Assembly (NCBI GenBank): GCA_038528605.1
Contig: JBCBEP010000083.1
Location: 1 to 14,709 of the forward strand
DNA: 14,709 nt
From: Thermohalobaculum sp038528605
GTDB taxonomy: Bacteria; Pseudomonadota; Alphaproteobacteria; Rhodobacterales; Rhodobacteraceae
Direction of reading: 5' to 3'
Below the pieces are notes generated by a model. That model was given only the letters and a program-made list of their open reading frames with translations, was not told the DNA's origin and ran no database searches. The position numbers were made by a program, and so were the translations under genes. Positions 6,860-12,088 of the stretch are shown here, in pieces (within the stretch, counting starts at the first letter, position 1; the number at the start of each line of letters is the position of its first letter).

Positions 6860-7552
6860 CTATGCGATCGGCGACGCAGCGACGAAGACGGCGAAGCGGC
6901 CATCGCGGAAGGTAACCTTAGGCTCGGTCAAACCAGCCGCTGAAAGCAACGCGAGGTTGCCGTCCATGGTCTCCGACCGGTCATGCACCATCCGGGCGCG
7001 CGCAGCCTCGATCACCGCATCGCTCGCGCCGAGCGACCGGGCCGCGGCCTCCCATTCGGCATCAAGCGCGGCCTCCGCCTCGGGCGTGTCGCCGAGGATC
7101 TGCTCCGCGTTGACGAAGACCCCGCCCGGAGCCAGCCGCTCGGCGACGAAACGGAGGAGGCGCGCCTTACGCTCGGTCTCGAGATGGTGGATCGACACAG
7201 CCGAGACGATAGCGTCAAACGGGCCGGCGGGCAGCGTTTCGGCATAATCGGCGACCACGATCTCGGGCGCCGGTAGCGCCGCCGCGGCGAAGCGCTTCTC
7301 GGCCTCAGCCAGCATGCCGGCGGCGATATCGACCAGCGTGACCGAGATGCCCGGGTTCGCAGCGGCGACGAGCGCGGAGAAGAGCCCCGTGCCGGCGCCG
7401 AGATCCATCAACCGCGCGCCGGGTCCGAGCGGCCCCACTGCCTCGACGCCGGCGCTGTAGAAGCCCTCGAAACAGGGCACCAGCATGTGCCGTTCAGCGT
7501 CATAGGCCTGGGCTGCACGGTCGAAAAGCGTGGCGAGCGGCGTCGTGTTCAT
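6860..7552 (-). CDS. Class I SAM-dependent methyltransferase
   Basis: The product is 230 aa. The SAM-binding motif I is LMDLGAGTGLFSA (48-60), the ribose-binding acidic residue is Asp75 in VTLVDIA, motif II/III covers VVADYAETLPAGPFDAIVSA (99-118), and the post-motif IHHLE (121-125) is typical of small-molecule methyltransferases. The N-terminal FDRAAQAYDAERHMLVPCFE resembles the Methyltransf_25 group. The substrate cannot be told. The start ATG overlaps the stop of the upstream FAD monooxygenase by ATGA (7549-7552), so the two proteins are translated together and may act on the same aromatic or quinone-like molecule. It does not look like a canonical UbiE or UbiG. The stop is TAG at 6860-6862. 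Confidence 0.92.
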   Translation of the reverse strand: MNTTPLATLFDRAAQAYDAERHMLVPCFEGFYSAGVEAVGPLGPGARLMDLGAGTGLFSALVAAANPGISVTLVDIAAGMLAEAEKRFAAAALPAPEIVVADYAETLPAGPFDAIVSAVSIHHLETERKARLLRFVAERLAPGGVFVNAEQILGDTPEAEAALDAEWEAAARSLGASDAVIEAARARMVHDRSETMDGNLALLSAAGLTEPKVTFRDGRFAVFVAASPIA

Positions 7553-8982
7553 GGCAGGCGCCCCGTCATCATCGCGGGGCGTGTGCCGGACAGGCCCGCG
7601 GCCTCCCGCATGAAGAAGCGCGTCGCCGCGGGTACCTTGTTCACCGTGCGCAGCCCCACCCGGCGGAGCGCGGAGAGGACAGGGTTGGCGTTGGAGAACA
7701 GCCGCGCGAGCCCGTCCATCCCCAGCGCCAGCGCCGCATTGTCGAACCGCCGCCAGCGCTCGTAGCGGCGCAACACGCCGAGGTCGCCGATATCCTCGCC
7801 CCGCCGGGCGGCATCGGCCAGAACTTCGGTGAGCGCGGCAACATCGCGAAGCCCCATATTCAGGCCCTGCCCAGCGATGGGGTGCACGCCATGGGCCGCA
7901 TCCCCGGCCAGCGCGAGGCGGGGCGCGGCATAGGCATCGGCGAGCTCGAGCGCGAGCGGGAAGGCCCGGCGGGGCGCCGCGAGGCGAAGCCGCCCGAGCC
8001 GCGGGCCGATCCGCGCGCCCAGCGCCGCCTCGTAGCCCGCATCGTCGAGCGCCATCAGACGCTTGGCCTCCCCGGCCAGCGCGAGGCGGGGCGCGGCATA
8101 GGCATCGGCGAGCTCGAGCGCGAGCGGGAAGGCCCGGCGGGGCGCCGCGAGGCGAAGCCGCCCGAGCCGCGGGCCGATCCGCGCGCCCAGCGCCGCCTCG
8201 TAGCCCGCATCGTCGAGCGCCATCAGACGCTTGGCCTCCCCCGCCTGCTCCGACCAGACGAGGCCGGAACGGTTCTCCGGCAGTGGCAACACCGCGAAGG
8301 GGCCGCCCGAGAAGAAGCTCTGATGCGCCCGACCCTCATGCGGCTTCTCATGGGCGATGGCCGCCACCAGCCCCGTCTGCCCGTACCGCAGCACCTGCCG
8401 TCCGATGCCCGCCATCTGCGCCAGTGCAGAACCGCGCCCGTCCGCTGCGATGGCGAGCGGGGCTGTCAGCTGCCGCCCGTCAGCCAGGGTCAGCACCGCG
8501 CGCCCCGGCTCGAAAGCAGCATGGGCGATCTCCGCCGGCGCCAGGTGCCGGATGCCGGCCTCCGCCGCAACGGCCTCGAGCAGTGCGGCGCGAAGGAAAC
8601 GGTCCTCCAGGATCCATCCTACACGCGCCTCATCGAGCGCCCGGGGATCGAAATGCAGGTCGGCCGCCCCGGTGCCCTCGCCGGCGGGCGCGCCCTCGCT
8701 CACGGTAATGTCCCGTATCGGCTGGGCTTTCTCCTCCAGCGCCGACCACAGGCCCAGCGCCCCAAGGCAGCCGGCGGAGCCGAGCGCGATCGCGTAGGCG
8801 CGGCCGTCGAAGGCGGGGTCTGCGCGCACCGCCTCCGCCAACCGGTCGACGAGCACGACGTCGAAGCCGGACCGTGCCAGCGCCAGGGCCAGCGCGGGCC
8901 CCACCAATCCGGCACCGGCCACGATCACCTCTGCCGAGATCGCATCTCCGCCGCCCATGCTCGCTTCCACTGCCTGCACCAT
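7549..8982 (-). CDS. UbiH/UbiF/Coq6-family FAD-dependent monooxygenase with an internal exact duplication
   Basis: The product is 477 aa against about 400-420 for the family; removing one repeat copy gives 421. The Rossmann ADP-binding motif is VIVAGAGLVGPALALALARSG (19-39), then DGRAYAIALGSA, the DG motif IAADGRGSALAQMAGIG (178-194), and the FAD-ribityl motif GDAAHGVHPIAGQGLNMGLRD (360-380). Known members hydroxylate the ubiquinone ring. Residues 247-302 are repeated exactly as 303-358, directly before the GDAAH motif, where the substrate-side beta sheet passes back to the FAD domain; this may disturb folding. ATG 8982 is the first Met after an in-frame TAA but has no clear Shine-Dalgarno; Met9 (8958) is preceded by GGAAG and may be the true start. 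It is followed by the methyltransferase with ATGA overlap. Confidence 0.9.
   Translation of the reverse strand: MVQAVEASMGGGDAISAEVIVAGAGLVGPALALALARSGFDVVLVDRLAEAVRADPAFDGRAYAIALGSAGCLGALGLWSALEEKAQPIRDITVSEGAPAGEGTGAADLHFDPRALDEARVGWILEDRFLRAALLEAVAAEAGIRHLAPAEIAHAAFEPGRAVLTLADGRQLTAPLAIAADGRGSALAQMAGIGRQVLRYGQTGLVAAIAHEKPHEGRAHQSFFSGGPFAVLPLPENRSGLVWSEQAGEAKRLMALDDAGYEAALGARIGPRLGRLRLAAPRRAFPLALELADAYAAPRLALAGEAKRLMALDDAGYEAALGARIGPRLGRLRLAAPRRAFPLALELADAYAAPRLALAGDAAHGVHPIAGQGLNMGLRDVAALTEVLADAARRGEDIGDLGVLRRYERWRRFDNAALALGMDGLARLFSNANPVLSALRRVGLRTVNKVPAATRFFMREAAGLSGTRPAMMTGRLP
7901..8068 (-). repeat. 168-bp perfect tandem repeat, unit B
   Basis: It is identical base for base with 8069-8236. 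In the protein it encodes residues 303-358, the copy that leads into the GDAAHG flavin motif. The first five bases of the unit (TCCCC on the + strand) also occur right after unit A (8237-8241), so the duplication is bounded by 5-bp microhomology. Confidence 0.97.
8069..8236 (-). repeat. 168-bp perfect tandem repeat, unit A
   Basis: This is the first copy in reading direction (protein residues 247-302, beginning AGEAKRLMALDDAGYEAALG). I compared the two units by eye over all 168 bases and saw no difference. The length is 56 codons, so the frame is kept. Absence of even silent changes means a very recent event, active homogenisation, or an assembly error. Confidence 0.97.
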
Positions 8983-9106
8983 GGCTTTGACTTAGGCGCC
9001 CGGCCCGGGCCATGTCCATCGCAGAGGCCGCGCAGCCAGCGCGGCGGGCCGCCGCGGTGCGCGCAATGCGCGTCGTCTCCCACGGCGACTTGAACACAGC
9101 CAGGGC

Positions 9107-9111
9107 GGAGG
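9107..9111 (+). promoter_or_regulatory. Ribosome binding site of the amidase gene
   Basis: GGAGG seven bases before ATG 9119; it decides this start. The 136-bp divergent spacer between 8982 and 9119 shows no convincing promoter match on either strand. Confidence 0.6.
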
Positions 9112-9118
9112 ATCGGCG

Positions 9119-10468
9119 ATGGACAGCACGGCAGACGATGCACGGGGCCTGAGCGCCGCCGACCAGGGCCGCGCAATCGGCGCCGGCCGGCTCGACCCCG
9201 TGGCGCTCACGGAAGCCTATCTCGCCGCGATCGAGGCGCATGCCGCAGGCGGCCTTGTCTACGCACGGCTCACCCGGGCCCGGGCCCGCGGCGAAGCCGC
9301 AGCCGCACGCGAGCGTGCCCGGAGCGGGAGCAGGCTCGGCCTGCTCGACGGTGTGCCGGTAAGCTGGAAGGACCTGATCGACACCGCGGGCACTGCCACG
9401 GAAGCCGGTACCCGGCTCCTTGCCGGGAGAGTGCCAAACCGGGATGCGCGGGTGCTGGTCCATGCAGGCGCCGCCGGCAGCGTCTGCCTCGGCAAGACCC
9501 ATCTCTCGGAAGTGGCCTTCTCGGGGCTCGGCGTGAACCCGATGGCCGCCACGCCCCCCAACCGGCACGACCCGCGCCTCGCCCCCGGGGGCTCGTCCTC
9601 CGGTGCCGCCGCATCGCTCGCCTTCGGCCTCGCCCCGCTGGCCATCGGCTCGGACACCGGGGGCTCCGTCCGCATCCCCGCCGCCTGGAACGATCTCGTG
9701 GGCCTCAAGACCACCTTCGGCCTCGTCTCCAACGAAGGCACGGTCGCCCTCTCCCCTTCGCTCGACACCATCGGTCCGCTTGCGCGCACGGTGGAGGACG
9801 CAGCCCTCGCCCTCGGCCTCCTCACCGGCCTGCCTGCGCCCGATCTCGGGGCGCTGACACCGGCCGATCTCCGTCTCTTCGTCGCCGAGAGCGTTGTGAT
9901 GGACGGCGTGGAAGAGCCGATCGCCAGCGCCTTCGATGGCGCGCTCCACCGCCTCTCCGCCGCGGGCGCCGCGGTGGCGCGCGGGCCCGTGCCTTCCTTC
10001 TCGAAGGCAGAGGAAGCCGCCCGCCGCCTCTCCTTCATCGTGAACGCCGAGGCCTGGCAGGTCTGGGGCGACGCGCTCGCCGAGCGGCCTGACACGGTTT
10101 TCCCCTTCATCGAGACCCGCATCCGCACGGGCGAAAGCGTCGACGCGGCGAAGCTCGCGGAGGCGCTCGCGGCCTTCGCCGCCCTGCGCGACGAGACGGC
10201 CGCCTTCATCGCCGAGCACGGCCTTCTCGTCATGTCCACCGTACCCATCGCCGCCCCGCCGGTCGCCCGGCTGCTGGGCGACGAAGCGTTCTACACCGAG
10301 CGCAATCTCATGGCCCTGAGGAATACCCGTATGGCGAACCTCCTCGGCCTCTCGGCGCTCACGCTGCCCACCGGCACGCCGATGGCCGGGCTCATGCTGG
10401 TGGGCGCGCCACAGGGCGAAGCGGCGCTCCTCGCCACGGGCCTCGCCATCGAGGCGGCCCTCGCCTGA
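9119..10468 (+). CDS. Amidase-signature family hydrolase (GatA-like fold)
   Basis: The product is 449 aa, within the usual range for amidases. The Ser-cisSer-Lys triad can be placed: Lys84 in PVSWKDLIDTAG, cis-Ser159 in PGGSSSGAAA and nucleophile Ser183 in GSDTGGSVRIPAA. The signature continues with LVGLKTTFGLVS and LDTIGPLARTVEDAALAL. The fold hydrolyses amide or carbamate bonds. The full GatA role is unlikely without gatB/gatC beside it, and the sequence lacks the longer GatA C-terminal region, so it is better called a stand-alone amidase of unknown substrate. No signal peptide is seen, so it is cytoplasmic. It is divergent from the monooxygenase gene and separated from the next gene by 340 bp, so it probably has its own promoter. 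Confidence 0.94.
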   Translation: MDSTADDARGLSAADQGRAIGAGRLDPVALTEAYLAAIEAHAAGGLVYARLTRARARGEAAAARERARSGSRLGLLDGVPVSWKDLIDTAGTATEAGTRLLAGRVPNRDARVLVHAGAAGSVCLGKTHLSEVAFSGLGVNPMAATPPNRHDPRLAPGGSSSGAAASLAFGLAPLAIGSDTGGSVRIPAAWNDLVGLKTTFGLVSNEGTVALSPSLDTIGPLARTVEDAALALGLLTGLPAPDLGALTPADLRLFVAESVVMDGVEEPIASAFDGALHRLSAAGAAVARGPVPSFSKAEEAARRLSFIVNAEAWQVWGDALAERPDTVFPFIETRIRTGESVDAAKLAEALAAFAALRDETAAFIAEHGLLVMSTVPIAAPPVARLLGDEAFYTERNLMALRNTRMANLLGLSALTLPTGTPMAGLMLVGAPQGEAALLATGLAIEAALA

Positions 10469-10530
10469 GAGGCCCCAGCCATGCCCCTCGCGCCGCGCGA
10501 CACCGCCATCCCGGTGCGATGGCGGCGGGC

Positions 10531-10608
10531 AGGGGGCGCGTCCGGGCGGGTGGGTGCGCGGGGTGCCCGCCCCCGGGGGCGGTGACGGCCTGGGGGGACG
10601 CGCCCCCT
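10531..10608. repeat. 13-bp inverted repeat with nested palindromes
   Basis: AGGGGGCGCGTCC (10531-10543) and GGACGCGCCCCCT (10596-10608) are perfect inverted copies 52 bases apart. Between them lie GGGCGGG/CCCGCCC (10544-10550 with 10566-10572) and a 16-bp perfect palindrome CCGCCCCCGGGGGCGG (10567-10582). The inner elements overlap, so they are mutually exclusive folds. The element sits 63 bp after the amidase stop and could act as a Rho-independent-like block without a T-tract. Confidence 0.6.
10544..10563 (+). other. Canonical G-quadruplex motif
   Basis: GGG-C-GGG-T-GGG-TGCGC-GGGG has four G-runs with loops of 1, 1 and 5 bases, which fits the standard G3+N1-7 rule and has short loops that favour stable parallel folds. 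It is on the + strand, downstream of the amidase stop and inside the 13-bp inverted repeat. Formation in the cell is inference. Confidence 0.6.
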
Positions 10609-10808
10609 CACGCAAGCCACCCCCGAAAGCCGCAACGCCTTCCCCCATCGCGCCTTTGCCAACGTGACATTTTTGCTCAAGCCGGCTCTCTTGGGCTGCA
10701 TCTCCACCAGCCTTGGCCCAAGCCCGCTGGTATCCGTCGCCTCGTCCGGTTACACTTCGCGGCGTGTGAGGGTGCGTACAAAGACATCCCGCTGTTGAGG
10801 ATATCGCG

Positions 10809-12071
10809 ATGCAGTTCCCGGCCCGTCTCGAGGGGCTCCCGGAATATGCCTTTCCGCGCCTGCGCCGCCTGCTCGAGGGCCTGGCGCCCGGGGCGCCGGA
10901 GACGGCCATGTCGATCGGGGAGCCGCAGCACCCCGTGCCCGGGTTCGTCATGCCCGCCATGGCCGCCCATGCCGCCAGCCTGTCGCGCTACCCGCCCAAC
11001 GAAGGCATCCCCGCACTCCGCGAGGCCGCCTCGGCCTGGCTCGCCCGCCGCTACGCCGCTGCGGAAGGTTATCGCGACCCCGAGACCCAGATCCTGCCGC
11101 TCAACGGCACGCGCGAGGGCCTTTTCAACGCCTGCCTCGCCCTCTGCCCCGAGGAGAAGAACGGCGCCCGCCCCGCCGTGCTCCTGCCGAACCCCTTCTA
11201 CCAATGCTACGCGGTGGCCGCCCTCACCGCCGGGGCCGAGCCCGTCTACGTCCCCGCCACTGCCGAGACCGGCCACCTGCCGGATTACCAGGCGCTGCCA
11301 GAAGACCTGCTGCAGCGTACCGCGATCGTCTATATCTGCTCGCCTGCGAACCCCCAGGGCGCGGCGGCCGATGCAGACTGGTGGCGCCGCCTCTTCGCCC
11401 TCGCCGAGCGCTACGATTTCCGCATCTTCGCCGACGAGTGCTACAGCGAGATCTGGCGCGAGACGCCCCCGACCGGCGCGCTCGAGGTCGCCTCGGCGGC
11501 GGGCGTCGACCCGGAACGTCTCGTCGCCTTCCATTCGCTCTCCAAGCGCTCGAACCTCGCCGGTCTCCGCTCGGGCTTCCTCGTCACCGGGCCGGAGGCG
11601 CGCCGCCGCCTCCTCCAGCTCCGATCCTACACGGGCGCGCCCCTCCCCATCCCCGCCCAGCACGCCGCGGCGGAGGCCTGGGCCGACGAGGCGCATGTGG
11701 TCGAGAACCGTGCGCTCTATGCAGAGAAATTCGCGATTGCCGACGAGATCCTCGGCAACCTGCCCGGCTACGCGGCGCCGGAAGCGGGCTTCTTCCTGTG
11801 GCTCAGGGTACCCGATGCGGGTCACGCGCCCGGCGACAGCCTCGATACCGGCGAGGTCGCCGCCCGCAGGCTCTGGTCCGAGGCCGGCGTGAAGGCACTG
11901 CCCGGGCTTTACCTCTCGCGCGAGACCCCCGCCTTCCTCGGCGGCGGCAATCCGGGCGCGGGCTATCTCCGCCTCGCCCTCGTCGCCCCGGCTGCCGAGG
12001 TGCGCCGGGGGCTCGAGGCGGTGCGCGACGTGCTGACGTCCGCGGCGGCGCCCGGGCAGGGCGCCGGCTGA
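10809..12071 (+). CDS. PLP-dependent class I/II aminotransferase, DapC-like
   Basis: The product is 420 aa, fold type I. Landmarks are the N-terminal SIGEPQHPVPGFV (35-47) and RYPPNEGIPALREAASAWL (60-78), the PLP-contact SPANPQG (178-184, Asn181), Asp209 and Tyr212 in FADECYSEIW, and the Schiff-base Lys246 in SLSKRSNLAGLRSGF with Arg254. The opening and the SIGEP-HPxP block resemble N-succinyldiaminopimelate aminotransferase DapC of the lysine/peptidoglycan pathway; a related aminotransferase specificity cannot be excluded from sequence alone. Start ATG 10809 has GAGG eight bases upstream. The stop (TGA 12069-12071) is 17 bases before ftsK, so the two are very likely cotranscribed, which would join a precursor step for cell-wall diaminopimelate with a division protein. 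Confidence 0.92.
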   Translation: MQFPARLEGLPEYAFPRLRRLLEGLAPGAPETAMSIGEPQHPVPGFVMPAMAAHAASLSRYPPNEGIPALREAASAWLARRYAAAEGYRDPETQILPLNGTREGLFNACLALCPEEKNGARPAVLLPNPFYQCYAVAALTAGAEPVYVPATAETGHLPDYQALPEDLLQRTAIVYICSPANPQGAAADADWWRRLFALAERYDFRIFADECYSEIWRETPPTGALEVASAAGVDPERLVAFHSLSKRSNLAGLRSGFLVTGPEARRRLLQLRSYTGAPLPIPAQHAAAEAWADEAHVVENRALYAEKFAIADEILGNLPGYAAPEAGFFLWLRVPDAGHAPGDSLDTGEVAARRLWSEAGVKALPGLYLSRETPAFLGGGNPGAGYLRLALVAPAAEVRRGLEAVRDVLTSAAAPGQGAG

Positions 12072-12088
12072 CGAGAAAGGGAACGGCC

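Larger units (their letters stand above)
10469..10808. other. Structured intergenic spacer before the aminotransferase-ftsK operon
   Basis: These 340 bases hold no convincing gene; the frames that cross it are proline/arginine-rich shadows. The left half contains the G-quadruplex motif and nested inverted repeats listed separately, which may end the amidase transcript. The right half contains a less GC-rich patch (GACATTTTTGCTCAA, 10667-10681), a 7-bp inverted repeat CTTGGGC/GCCCAAG further on, and the ribosome binding site GAGG (10797-10800) of the aminotransferase. The promoter of the downstream operon must lie here or upstream, but I found no clear -35/-10 pair. Confidence 0.5.

Noticed and set aside
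7901..8236. CRISPR or direct-repeat array reading of the duplicated segment
   Set aside because: There are only two adjacent 168-bp units with no spacers, both inside a coding frame.
7882..9093. A 403-codon + strand frame that also shows the internal repeat
   Set aside because: The repeat appears in every frame because the DNA is duplicated in a multiple of three. The - strand frame has the FAD motifs.
9119..10468. Calling the amidase gatA (Glu-tRNA amidotransferase subunit A)
   Set aside because: No gatB or gatC nearby, and the protein is shorter than typical GatA, with loops differing after the signature; a general amidase is the safer call.
10667..10681. T5 run after a GC-rich stretch as a Rho-independent terminator of the amidase gene
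   Set aside because: No stable hairpin ends directly before the T-run; the structured element is about 60 bases further upstream.
8630..10960. A 776-codon open frame on the - strand across the amidase gene
   Set aside because: It runs antisense to the amidase, whose catalytic motifs are unmistakable, and its product is an Arg/Gly-rich string without a fold. Long antisense frames are expected in GC-rich codon-biased genes.
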